Part shown: positions 22,186-33,843 of the stretch, in pieces
Layout of the letters: every line of letters starts with the position of its first letter
Numbering within the stretch: position 1 is the stretch's first letter
Assembly: GCA_021397835.1 (NCBI GenBank)
Contig: JAJFZO010000184.1
Location: 372,001-436,000 of the forward strand
DNA from: Moringa oleifera
Taxonomy: Eukaryota > Streptophyta > Magnoliopsida > Brassicales > Moringaceae
DNA length: 64,000 nt
Direction of reading: 5' to 3'
Translations under genes and position numbers: made by a program
Notes under the pieces: generated by a model
Told to the model about the DNA's origin: nothing
The model's database searches: none
What the model saw: only the letters and a program-made list of their open reading frames with translations

Positions 22186-23393
22186 AATACTAAGAAAACT
22201 ATAGTACTTCTTTTTTTAAGAGTGTTTGTAGGTGTCAAAGAAAGTGGTTTTTGTGCATATGAAAGTGAGTGCGAAATTATGAGTTTGTGAATTTAAGGTT
22301 CCCTCGGTTAAAGGCTTCAATAACTATTTATAGGCTCTTTATTGACATAAGTTAGTAGCAAATGGTAGGCTAATCAGAGAAGTATAATGCACCCAAGTGA
22401 CATCTGCTTCCAGTCTTAAACAGTAGGGGCTTCACTTGGAGAGGTCTTTCAAAACTTTATTGGAATGCACTGACCAGTTCTAAGATGATTTCCTCGTTCT
22501 CTAATCTCGTTTGAATGCAATGATGTCTTCAATTCTGTTAATTCTCATTTGGGTGACCCAAGAATAGGTTTCCCTAGAGACCTTTGTCATGTCACTTAAT
22601 TCTCTTAAACCCAAGCTCAATTCTTGTTTCCAATAACAAGCTTCAATCTTCTCACTCATTTCCACCTTCTCTATAAGATGTTTGACATGAAACAAGTCTT
22701 TTGTTCAAAAAATTCAACTTGAGCTAATTTGCAGGGTATGCTGCCTCTGAGCATATTGATAAATCAATGGACCTTCTGGCACATGGAAAGTTTTAACTAA
22801 CTAGGTAAGTCTTCCTCCACCCATCTATCATCAAGTTAGCATCCCATGCCATGTCACATCTTGTTGTGCTTTGAATTGATATGGAACGTCACCTGTTGGT
22901 ACCGTACCTTATCATTTAATGAATGGGTAAGTCAACAAAATTATATTTTTTCATGTAAACAACATCGTGAATGAATGCAACCCTATCTTGCCATCTCATC
23001 AGTGTCACCCACTAATGCCTTGCCATTTGGTTTCCTTTGCCACATCATCTGCTCTATTCATTGATAACAACTACATTTCTACTTTGTCATCAGAGACACC
23101 CAACCATGCTATGCCATGTCAACTCTTTAAGTCATGTCAATAGCGTCACTTTTGAAGATATTGTTTTTCGTGGCTACTTACTCCCAACCACTGATTTTTT
23201 TAAAATCATTTTCTTCTCATTTTATTACTTCATCCCTACAATCTCCCTCATCCTTTCACCTTAGAAACCTTCTTTCACTCTATAGCTTTTTAATTTTCTC
23301 AAGTGAGTCTTTATTTCTTACAATGGAGCTTTCTCTCGTTCTTAAGTAATCTTTGCTTTTTTTACTCTTTTTGCTTATGTACTTTAGTTTATC
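22186..23393 (-). other. LTR-like or 3' region of a Tat-type element, no coding
   Basis: No coding sequence. A minus-strand TATA-like box (CCTATAAATAG, 22324-22335) and CCAAGTGACATC near 22395 resemble sequence near 29565 (CCAAGTGACAAAG). This could be a 3' LTR of the minus-strand element, but I could not align it convincingly with 29553-31300, so the LTR pair is unproven. Bases 22830-23130 repeat a loose GCCATGTCA/ATCAGTGTCACC theme. Confidence 0.35.
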
Positions 23394-24060
23394 ATGGAAT
23401 TCGTAGGTCTTTCAGTAGTTACTAATTGGGATTTGGTTAGAAGTGAGAAAACTTACAAGATCCTTACCTTAGTGGGCATGATGATACCTATCCTAGACGA
23501 GAGGGCTTAGTCTGATAAACTAGGCACCCTTTGTGTTTTTTGAAGAGTGTCTCAAAGGAGGCTTAAGACTTCCTCCAAACTCTCTGTCAAGAAAAGTTTA
23601 TGAAAATTATAAGGTATCCCCTTCTCAACTAGTTCCCAATTCCTAGAGGATCCTAGTTATCTTCTTCATTAGGTGTCTAGATCTAGGAATTAAAGAGTTT
23701 TTCCCATTACTGTTCTCTAAATTTTTTGAGCTAAAGTAACTGAAATTTACCTAGGCCACCTTAAGAGGTTTTAGTGTTTTTTTGCAAGAGACGCTCCCTC
23801 TTTGCTTCAAATCTTCCAAAAGGCAATGAAATATTAGAGGCAATCCTATTTTTAAGTGCTCAGGAATAGGAATCTCCCTAGGATTAACTAGTGGACCTTC
23901 CTTCCTTATCGAGATGGTCAACAATGTTTGCTGTAAGAAGAAATGATCCATACAGGTGGCATAAGCAAGAACATTTTTCATGAGCGATACTCATTGGATT
24001 GTGCGCCCCTTTACTTTTGTGTATCACTTAATGTTCCCTTTGAGAGGTGTCTTTTCCCTT
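23394..24060 (+). pseudogene. Antisense ORF of a Tat element, 'putative gypsy type transposon' domain
   Basis: The plus strand, opposite to the pol of the surrounding element, shows MEFVGLSVVTNWDLVRSEKT and then, in another frame, FFEECLKGGLRLPPNSLSRK, VYENYKVSPSQLVPNS and CLDLGIKEFF. The run LxLPP....V..YxxxPSQLxPNSWRILxxF is typical of the plant Transposase_28 family, found in antisense ORFs downstream of integrase in Tat-type Ty3/gypsy elements. Stops and frameshifts are frequent. Its position just beyond the integrase end and its opposite strand fit that architecture. Confidence 0.6.
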
Positions 24061-24106
24061 AATTTTAGATTGATTTTTGTTTTTATTTGAGCGATTCCTT
24101 TCATCA

Positions 24107-27100
24107 CTACCTAGTTTTGTAAGATGTAATTGGGCGAGCCTTTGATCCCTTGCCCATAGAATGTAAATGATGCACTTTGACAATAAGAAAAGACAGTACA
24201 TAGAAAAAAAAAAACAATGTGCAAATGGTTTTTATTGGGTGTACTTTTTTGTTAAATGTTTTTTCCATTCTTTTTTGTGCGTTTGCCCATGGCAAAGGGC
24301 CTTCAGTCATTTCTCATCAATTAAACTAAGTAGCTCATATCTAACATGAATCCAATCAACGTTTTCTAATTCCACCTTTTTTAAGACCTTGAAGGATGGT
24401 ATTGCGAGTTCTACAAGTAAGACTGCATCTGTACCATAGACTACAACATAAGGAGTTACCCTATTAGATGTTCTAACTAATGTCTGGTGTGCGTATAATG
24501 CCAAAGGGAGAATCTCATGCAAGTCCTAATATGTAGTTGTCATTTTTCGTATGATTTATTTGATATTTTTATTTGTTACCTTAACTGCCCCATTCATTTA
24601 TGGTCAAATATGTGGTAGAATTATGATGACAAATATTGAATTGCTTGCAAACTTCCATTGCTTTGCTATTGATATTCTTGACATTATCTAAAATAATTCT
24701 TTCCAGAGGACCGTATGGATGGATTATCTCCCTTTTAAGAAAGTTTATTACAATTGACTTGGTTATAGGACAAAAGATCATTCTTCCACCTATTTCGTGA
24801 AGTAATAAATAAAATCATGATGAATCTATGCTCATTTAAAGCTTTTGGGGCAATGAGACCAGTCACATCAAAATCCCACATGGAAAATGGCTAAAAAGTG
24901 GTCATCATGTGTAAATTTAAAGGCGGAACATGTATCTTATTTGCATATATCTGGCACTTATGGCAATTTCAAACATGTTATATACAGTCTTTTTTCATAG
25001 CAAGCCAATAATATCCCACTGTAACTATTTGTCTTGCTAGCATAAGGTCACTTGTGTGTGTTCTACAATGTACTTCCTTTAAGATTTCCTGAGTATCTTT
25101 AATGTCCAAACATCTCAAGAGTGTTTGATCAAATTTTCTTTTGTATAGTATCTCTTCATCAACTATATAATTTGCCGCTAACTTTCTCAATATTTTCTTA
25201 TCATGTTTTATTGCTTTTTCTAGGTAAAGCTATTCTTGGAGGAATTTGCGCACATCGTAATACCATGGCTTTACATTTTTTTTTTCAAGTACGACATAAT
25301 ATGTAGGAACTTAGCGAATGCTCATTTTGATTTGTGTGATGTCTTTAAGGTCACTTATTTGAAGCATTTTTCGCTAAAGTAGCTAAAGTGTCTCCCATTT
25401 GATTTTCTTCTTTAGGGAGATACTGAAAGCATATATCTTGGAAGTTGGTCAATAACCCTTGCACCAACTCATAATATTTCTTAAGATTGGGATTTCTTAC
25501 CAACCATTCACCTTTTAGTTAATAAATGACCAAGGTAGAGTCTCCATAGACTAGCTATAATTTGTTTAATATTTTTATTAATCGTAACTCTTAGGCCTAT
25601 CATATATGCTTCATATTCTACCATATTGTTAGTCGAACTAAAGTCTAACCTTGCAGCAAAAAGAATAGTAATCTTCTTCTGGGGAGTTTAATGGTGCCCT
25701 TATGCCATGCCCTAATGCATTAGAGGCTCCATTAAAATACAAGATCCATTCTAGAGTATCTTTGTTGATCAGATCAACTTGGTCAATAAGCTTGTATCGA
25801 GGAATTCAAGCTTAATAGGGAAAAAATCATCAGTAGCAATCTTGACCAAAAATTTAGCCAAGGCACTACCTTTTATAGCATTTTATGAAACATAAATGAT
25901 GTCATATTTAGGCAGAAGTGCTTGCCATCTTGCGAGTCTACTTGAAAGTGATAGTTTTTCCATCAAATATTTTATGAGATCTAGCTTAGTTATAACCCAT
26001 ATAGTATGTTTGAGTAGATATTGTCTTAACTTATGAGCACCCAATGCGAGAGCATAACATAATTTTTTGATTGATAAGTATTTACACTCATAATATATTC
26101 GTGAATTTTTTGTTGAGATAATATATGGCTTGTTCTCTTTCTCTAGTTTCATCGACTTGTGCTAGAATGTAGCCTGGTGATTTATCATACACAGATAGAT
26201 ACAATATTAGAGGCTTTGTCAAAATTAGAGGCATCAATACTAGCAAATGAGATATAAATTCTTTTATTTTGTCGAAGACCATTTGACACTCTATGTTCCA
26301 CTCCTTACAGTCATGCTTCACTAACAAGGCAAAAATTGGGTCCCATATATCTGTCAATTGAGACATGAATCTGGGTATGCAGTTGAGGTGTCTTAAGAAG
26401 TATTTTACCTTTTTTATAGTCCTTGATGGGGGAAGCTCTTATATAGCTTGAACCTTATAAATATCAACCTTAAAACCTCGTTCACTAATTATAAAACCTA
26501 ACAGCTTTTTAGACCTAACCTGAAAGGTGCATTTGTTTGGATTCAGTCAAATTTTTTATTGCTTGAGTCTTTCTAATACCTTTTTAAGGTCATCTATGTG
26601 GTTTTCATCTTTCTTACATTTAGTAATCGTGTCGTCCATATAGACTTCTACAGACTTATGCATCAAGTCATGAAATAAAGTCACCATTGCCCTCTTATAT
26701 GTTGCCCCGACGTTCTTCAAGTCGAAAGGCATTACTTAGCAACAGAAATTTCCCTATATGGTCACGAAGGTAGGTTTTTTCATATCTTCTGGTGCCATGA
26801 CTATCTGATTATATCCAGAATAGTCATCCATGAAAGAAAACAAGGAGTATTTTACTGTGTTGTCCATTAGCGTATCTACATGTGGAAGTAGAAAGTTATC
26901 CTTAGGACTTGCTTTATTTAGGTCTCTATAGTCCACACAAATCTAGATTCACTTGTCCTTTTAAGGACCAAGTCTATATTTGTTACCCACTCTGAATATT
27001 TAAAAATCATGATAAACTCTACTTCTTTCAATTTTTGCACTTTTTTTTTATCTTTAAAAGAATTTCGGGTTTCATTCTCTTTAAATTTTGCTGGAAAGGA

Positions 27101-27430
27101 GGAAATCTTAGCTTAAGTGGCATTTTATGTTCCACTATACTCTTATCTAGGCCTGGCATATCATTATAAGATTAGGCAAATACATCACCAAATTCTTGAA
27201 GTAGGTCAATTAATTATGCTTCAATTATGGTGATTGAATGGTGCCAATCTTTAACTTTTTTCTTTCTTCATCCATACCCATATTTATGACATGAGTTTCT
27301 TCTTGATGAAGTAATATCTTTTTCTTCTTTATCTACACTTGCATGAATAATTCTAGTGGTAATTCAATTTCCTCCTCAATTTCGAGGTCATCTATGAAAA
27401 TGTCTTCCTTACTTAAGTCCATGCTACAGA
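24107..27430 (-). pseudogene. Tat-type Ty3/gypsy pol (RT-RNaseH-aRNH-integrase), broken
   Basis: In minus-strand order the linker EEEIELPLELF lies near 27.36 kb. Reverse transcriptase follows, with MDYRDLNKASPKDNFLLPH and FMDDYSGYNQI (26.9-26.8 kb) and the catalytic YMDD near 26.65 kb. RNase H lies near 26.3-25.9 kb. A second, archaeal-type RNase H (YGDSTLVI near 25.55 kb) is diagnostic of the Tat/Athila group. The integrase zinc finger (EVHCRTHTSDLMLARQ and CHKCQ near 25.05-24.97 kb), integrase core (PFSMWDFDVTGLI near 24.87 kb, IILDN near 24.69 kb) and C-terminal part (VTPYVVVYGTDAVL near 24.43 kb) follow. In-frame stops and frameshifts occur in every domain. Confidence 0.92.
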
Positions 27431-27599
27431 TGTTAAAGATTTTTGTAATCAGACTTCTTAAACATGAGAAGAAAATGGTTTTGTAGATGATAAGATAATG
27501 ATTTTTATGAATATGGCAAAGATGAAAAATAAAATGAGTTGGCTTGGAAAAGAGATAAGAAGGAAAAGTGCAATGCATTTATTATGACTCTTAGAAAGA

Positions 27600-27890
27600 G
27601 TTAAAATGAGGCTACACAGGGATCTTCGATCTCCACCTAATTATTCAATTCAAAACAAGGATGACATTAAGTAACCCTTGACCTAACATGTTTTTACATT
27701 CCTTCTCTATTATTTTATGAATAACCCATTAATTTATCAGGGTGAAAATAGATTCACTAGAGAACCACCTAGTGAAGTAGAAATTGTCAACCAACATCTT
27801 GCCATAGGATGATCGAGGATTAAGATCCTCCTTTAAACAAAAATGATAGGCACCTTAGCCGTGGGTAATCCATCTAATGTCATTTTCCTT
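27600..27890. other. Spacer between gag-like and pol regions
   Basis: No clear domain. Minus-strand sequence is open only in short pieces. Protease would be expected near here in a Ty3/gypsy element, but I did not find a recognisable active site. Confidence 0.3.
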
Positions 27891-28870
27891 TAAGGTGAAC
27901 AGAGTGACAGACCATTCATGCCTAGTTCTATATTTATTTGTTTGAATTCTTGCAAAATCCAGAAGTGGATGGAGAGGGTTCTTAAGTACACTTGTTTAGA
28001 AGTGTAATTGCGTTTTGAAACACATTTTGAAAATTGGTACACCGATAATCCTTCCTTTGCTTGTCCTTTTGACATTATCAATAAAACTTATAATCTCATT
28101 GAGAATTGTAGGGGTAGGATTTCCTCCTCATGTAAAGAAACATACAAAGAGGACAATAAAGATGCTTATATACCTTGAGATTTTGAGGCAAATGATCAAG
28201 CTATAGAAGGTAAGAACCAATCTTAGCAAATTACCTTCCTCACCTCTATGTTGATGAATTAGTTCTTCCAAAAATTGAATAGGGATATATAGACTATCTC
28301 TTTTACATTCAAGTGATGTCCGAGCTCCTGGTTATGCATGCCCAGTACTTTTACTACTATTTTAATTACTTGTTTAAGTTTCTTATTCTTAATGTAGATC
28401 CCAAAGGGTTGTGTACTATTGGCCCTCAAAAGTGCCTCACATTCCTTTAAAGTAAGAGCCAAGTCTATATTGTTGAAATAAAAACAGTGGTAAGAGAGAT
28501 CCTAAAAACCAACAACAGCTTTAATCGAAGACTCCTCTATTTGAATTTGTAGAAAATTTGCGATGGTGTCGAACTACTTTTCAAACTTGGCTTTATCATA
28601 AATACTAATCTGATCCTAAATTTGCTGAAAAGTGGATAGACCATTCCCTTTAAGACTCAAAGAAATTGTTTCACTCAAGTTTGTCCAAAAACCACGAGGC
28701 AAAGTATCAGCAAAGCATCCCCAAATGTTCTCTGCTTTCTTTCAGACCATTTCTATAATTAGAAAGTGGCCATTATAACCACATCAGGATTATTGTTACC
28801 AAGTCATGGTGTCTTCATGATTAAAGATTCTGACTAGAATTGAGACAAACCTAGGTAACTTTTATTATAC
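27890..28870 (-). pseudogene. Gag-side ORF of the Tat element, DUF7745-like, broken
   Basis: Minus-strand pieces read ENIWGCFADTLPRGFW near 28.72 kb, then GNGLSTFQQIQDQISIYDK, then DLALTLKECEALLRANSTQ near 28.45 kb, and QELGHHLNVKEIVY. The sequence around D-L-A-L-T-L-x-E-x-E-A-L-L recalls a domain common in large plant retroelement proteins (listed as DUF7745 in recent domain sets). There are many stops. It lies upstream of pol in the same orientation, where gag or a gag-associated ORF is expected. The domain name is from memory and moderately certain. Confidence 0.5.
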
Positions 28871-29530
28871 CAAATCAATGTCATAAAATTTCTATGTCAA
28901 TGCCATGCAGAATGACCACATGGAGATAAGTCAACAGAATAAGTCAACATAAGTCATAGTCTAGTTTGATCTTTTAACTAGAGTTCATATCCTATAACAT
29001 GTGTTTCTGTAACCCATAGTTCTGACCTTCCTAAAGATTAATATGCAGGATTAACAATAAGTGGCTTGACCTAGAATGGGGTCTTGCCTAGGTTCTCAAG
29101 TTTTTTAAAGGCTAACAAATCGTTCCTTATTAATGCTAGTTTAGCAAGAAGGGTATCCTTGGCCCATAATCACCTACACGAAGGTACTTGGGAAGAAAAC
29201 TTCCCTTCCTCCTCCCCCTTCCCCCAGTGATGAAAGCCAACTTATGGTTTGACATGAGTGGGACTAATGGCATCGCATATGGAGACTAGTTGCCCTCTGA
29301 ATACTAACTACTTTACCCCTCCTAATAAGAAATAGCCTTAAAGGACTCAGCTTGACTATAGAGTTGATGCAATGCATGACTATGACGTGTGTGATGGTTT
29401 TATATTTTTACAATATACAGAATAAAACGCACGAGGAATCAAGTTCGCAATTTTGGATTTTCACCCGATTGAAAAAATAATTTTCTATTTTAGTATTGAC
29501 TCGACTATATGAAACCAAAGATTTTTTATT
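28870..29530. other. 5' untranslated region of the Tat-type element
   Basis: No coding sequence was recognised. The stretch lies between the gag-like ORF and the primer-binding-site-like sequence on the minus strand. It has several C-rich runs (29200-29230). Confidence 0.35.
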
Positions 29531-29531
29531 T

Positions 29532-29552
29532 GGTCCCCACTATAATTGCCAA
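29532..29552 (-). promoter_or_regulatory. Degenerate primer-binding site
   Basis: On the minus strand the sequence TTGGCAATTATAGTGGGGAC resembles the tRNA-Asp-type PBS common in Tat/Athila elements (TGGCGCCGTTGCCGGGGA) at both ends, with decay in the middle. Its place upstream of gag and pol on the same strand supports the call. An LTR would be expected immediately to the right (29553 onward). Confidence 0.5.
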
Positions 29553-31300
29553 GTTATCATAATGGCACCCAAGTGACAAAGCTAACAAACTCCATTCCCC
29601 AAAGTGAGAAATAGGAGATTTGTCTTTTTTCTTTCGTTTAATTTGGCCAAAAGACTGTAAATCTTAAAATTCATTTTGATTGAAAGTCAAGAAAAATGAA
29701 AGACGCCACCAATATTTTTTATGGTATGATTGGTTACCAAAAATTCTTTTACTTTTTCTCTAAATCTTTTTACACAAAAAGAAACCAAAGAAAGGCAAAA
29801 AGAAAATTTTTGGCATTAGTCAAACTTTATCAAGAAATTTGGATCTGTGAGTTAGTTACTTGTGAGGAAGGATTAGCACCCTTACAGTGCCTAACATTTA
29901 TACCAATTAAAACGATAAGCATTTTATCGGGTGGTGAAAAAGATTCAAACTCAATTCCCATACAAAGTAGCATATAATTACAAAGAAAAAATATTTTTTA
30001 AGGAATGCACAAATAATGAAAACCTAGTTTCCAAGATCATTTTGTTTAAGATTCCAAATGTTAGCTTTTACTAAGCCTTCGAGTCTTGAAAGAAATGTAA
30101 AGAAAAAATCTTTTTTTTTTTTAAATCATCAAAAAGCACTCAAAATGATGCATTTTGGGTGAGGATCAAGGAAAAGTTCTAAGACCAATTCCCATTTCCT
30201 CAAGATATAATGGTTTTTATTTAAAACTCCCGTGTGAGGATTAAACCCCTATAGACACTTCATTCAAAAGTTTGTTTATGTAGAAAGGATGAGCATACTG
30301 TGCAAAAATGATTTAAAAAGGAACTTAATGAAGGAAGAACACATCAAGAAAGGAGAAGAACATAATAAGAAATATATAAAAAGTACCAAAAAAGAATGAA
30401 AGTAACATCAAATTTTGATATATGATTGAAATGTTTACAAGAAACAAATTATAGAATGATTGAGTTTATTGTTAATACAACGTAATTACCTTTTGCAACT
30501 TTTTCAAGAAACAAAATTCTCACACTCTTAGACTAAAGATATCTAACTTGCTAAAAGAAATGAAGAAAAGTGTTTTGCTCTTGGTATAGGAAAGCTACTT
30601 TTTCCAAAAGAAACTTCTGTCAAAAGGTAGTCTCTCTTTCTCTAAAATAGGTTTATGAATTATATCAGCTTAAAAAAGGCTTTGTAAGACTCTAGAACAA
30701 GGATCGACTAAAAGCTAGCTCCTCAAAAACTAAAAACTAGTTTCTTTTCTTTTTCGATTGAAGGGTATTTATAGATGTGACCTCGGTAGAAATGGTGGGT
30801 GCATGCCATAGATTTAAGATGCGCAAACACATGATTCTTATATCATGTACCTTTTTCTTGATTTTATAATTTTTTGGGCAAGCACTGAAAAATCTATAGA
30901 ATTCTTCTAAAAATGTGCATTTTGTATTTTACAGTCCATGACTTGGTGTAACTCGAGATCTCCCAGGTTGAGATTTTGACGCCGTGGACAATTCGACGAG
31001 TGATTGAGAATATGACTAGTGGTCAGGGTGAATGCAGGTTAAGAAAACCACGTCTCTAGTGCCTAGTCGACATTCCATTAAGTTATTTTTGAAAAGTCTC
31101 TTTTGACACGTTTATTATATATGTGCCAACTCATGATTTGCCTATGACCTAGAGATGTAAAAAAGTCACACATTTTGGATGTAACCTCTTAGTTTTCCAA
31201 ATGAATGATTGTTTCCTTTAAAAGGGTTTTGAAAAAATCTTTTCTTTTTTCACTTACTTTCTACAAAAGGAACGCTCTAGAGCTCTCAGTCTTTGTTTTC
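29553..31300 (-). other. Probable 5' LTR region of the Tat-type element
   Basis: Non-coding. A minus-strand TATA-like box (CTATAAATA, 30766-30774) lies within. A GGATTAGCACCCTTACAG segment near 29870 resembles the repeated region of Tat LTRs. I could not find a matching second LTR, so the boundaries are unknown. The region ends before the plus-strand ORF at 31363. Confidence 0.35.
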
Positions 31301-31362
31301 ACAGTTCTTCATCTTTTAAATGAGTTTTTCGCTCTTTCCTCTTTGTTTTCCATTCTAATATA

Positions 31363-32290
31363 ATGGCCAGAAACCTAAGTCCCTGCACCTATATCATCGA
31401 GAATCTAGAATGGGTAAAGAGTAGCGTCCCAATTCCAAGATATGTAAAACTAAAGCCTCCTTTTTCTTTTGATGGCCATGGACCCGTTGTGAAGGCTAGG
31501 TCATGGTTTTCGAGGATAGTCTCAAGGAAGACCAAGACCTATCCATCCATCCTTTCTTCTAGATCATTTGCCAACAATTTAAAGTTTCTCTTTCCTAACT
31601 CACGCTTAACTCTTAGCGTTGTATGCTTGCGTTTGTTTCCAAAATTTTATTGATGGACTATACAAATTTCTCTATTATCTTGTTTGCCAAATTTTTTAAG
31701 TTTAAAGCCAATAAAGACGATAGAAATTCCTAACTTCAAATTTTATTACTTTGCCAACATTCACCCAAAACTTTTCACTAAAGGCTTGCTATCAAATAAC
31801 AAAGGTTGGACCGAGAAGTACCTTTGGCCTCTTGACCTAAAATGTATCCTTGTCTTAACACTTGGCGTGAGTCCTCCAGAAGAGTCCACATAAAGAAAGT
31901 TAACCCCGACTTAACGTCGGTCCTTACACATCCTCTCTTATCAGAAAGGTGTAGATAGTTCTAGAGATAACAAAATCAATGATAAGATAATCATAGTTAA
32001 AGTTACCAAGACATAGTACATAGTATTTAGATTTGGTAAGAAAGCCGAAAACATTTCGAGCTCAGATCTTAAGGAAGAGCTCTCCTCTCATCTCCCAGAA
32101 TATCCAAATCTGGATATTGAACTGATGAACTCTAAGCCAAGTCCTGCATTCAAATTGGGTACACATCCGATGAATGGCAAGCACACGCCCTTGAACCAAG
32201 TGTCAGCATTTAACCCGATGTACGCCCCAATGTGGGACTTGAGCCTCAACCTCTACGTCTTCCATCTCTTAAAGTGGTCTTTAAGACTGA
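31363..32290 (+). pseudogene. Second antisense-type ORF, 'putative gypsy type transposon'-like, broken
   Basis: The plus-strand ORF begins MARNLSPCTYIIENLEWVKS at 31363 and runs to a stop at 31653. It continues in related frames with FANIHPKLFTKGLLSNNKGW near 31765. The SNNKGWxxxYLW segment matches the conserved SNKGWK.RFF of the plant Transposase_28/gypsy-type antisense ORFs. Farther on, LGTHPMNGKHTPLNQVSAFN near 32170 could be its C-terminal part. It probably belongs to a neighbouring, otherwise lost, minus-strand Tat element whose LTR region overlaps 29.5-31.3 kb. Confidence 0.42.
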
Positions 32291-32299
32291 TGCCATGCT

Positions 32300-33843
32300 A
32301 GGTCTTATGAATTCTTTTCTTATTGAAGCTTCAAATGTTTTAGTCTTCTATTTATTGTTTAACCTTATGAAATTTTGTCTTGCATACCTCAAAGAGATAG
32401 ACGTACAAATTATTAATAAATTATTTTTTAAAATGTTTTTATCAATTTATTATGTTGTGATTATTAGATGTTATGACCGATTAATGGTAAAGTAAAAGAT
32501 TTCATAATTCTAAGAATTAAGATACATAAAAATAAAGATATTCTTATAATTTTTTCTTTTAGAAACAAATTTTATATTAATATTTTTTTAGATATACAGT
32601 AGACAATTAGGCATTACGCACCTTTTGCTGATTGATATTTTCTCTTTTTTTCCCCCTTACTATGACATATTTTTCTAGATTATTATTATAGTTTTATAAT
32701 CTATAGAACTTTATAAATAAATTATTACATTATTTCTTAAATACTATCTACGATACTGGGTAGCATACATGCACAAAATTTAATATGCACAAACACATAG
32801 AAAAGAGGAAAAAAAAACTATGAAAGGCATAATAAGATACAATTGTTACACAGAAAGAATTAACAAAATAATATAGAACTAAATAATTAGATTTGATTTA
32901 TGAGAAAATTTCTAAAAGATAAAAAGTAATGAAGATATAATATTTGTTCACACCCTCACTTATCAATACAGAAAAACAAAGTGAAATGCCGAACACGCTG
33001 AGACAAAATAACGGTTCAACAATGCCAAGAAACTGGCTGTATCATATGATTTAAATTTATTGCAATCCATCTGGTAAAAGCTTTGTTTACTTCTACAAGA
33101 AATTAGAAATCTTAAAATTTATAATATAAGAACAAAAGAAAATATAAAGAACAAAGACTTTTGCTGCTTCAATTAATATAAAATAAAATATAAAAGCTCA
33201 AATCATATAAGTATACTACAGATGCCATATTTACCAGTGACACATGTACTATTTTATTATCAACAGAAGTGATTCAATTTACTCAAATTTTTGAACAAAA
33301 AAATTCATTACTGTTTAAGAACCAATCATACTCAAGCTCATAGAGAACGAGAAAATTATGCGTGTATATATAAGAAAGCACGGTACACATTTTATTTGCT
33401 GCTGCAACAAGCAATAGTTACACATAATTCAGTACAACATAAACTCCCTATCTGGCGCCTGGAGGGAGTCAAAAAAGAAAAGAAGTTTCACTTTTTTATT
33501 TCTAAAAAAAAAGTTTTAAAAATGGGGAAGGAAAGGAAAAAAGGCCCATCTGCACATTCAGGTCCAGGGTGCTTCAAAACCGTTAACAGAAACAATCATT
33601 AGCACTAAAGACAGCACCCTAGCCATTCCAAAAACAGGGAGCCAAAAACATGAGATATGATTTGCGCTCATGTAACAACTCCCATTTAGCTGCAGACAAG
33701 CAAAAACTGGACGGCGCTTCCCCATCAGTTTCAGGAATGAAAAAAGAAAACAACAGAACTTGGATTCCAAGATTTTGGAAGTAACAAAATGAAGAGAAAG
33801 AAAAACACTTTCATGAAAGCAGCAACTCGGGTCTCCTCGTCTT
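32300..33843. other. AT-rich intergenic DNA and P450 3' flank
   Basis: No gene recognised. The last few hundred bases before 33844 are the 3' untranslated and downstream region of the minus-strand P450. The ORF at 33291-33602 (K/H-rich) opposite the P450 3' flank is not supported by any motif. Confidence 0.5.

Noticed and set aside
22186..31300. Clean LTR pair for the minus-strand Tat element
   Set aside because: Both flanks have TATA-like boxes and a shared CCAAGTGACA segment, but I could not align them over any length by eye, so no LTR pair is claimed.
33291..33602. 103-codon plus-strand ORF near the P450 3' end
   Set aside because: Lysine- and histidine-rich with no domain. It lies in the 3' flank of the P450 on the opposite strand.
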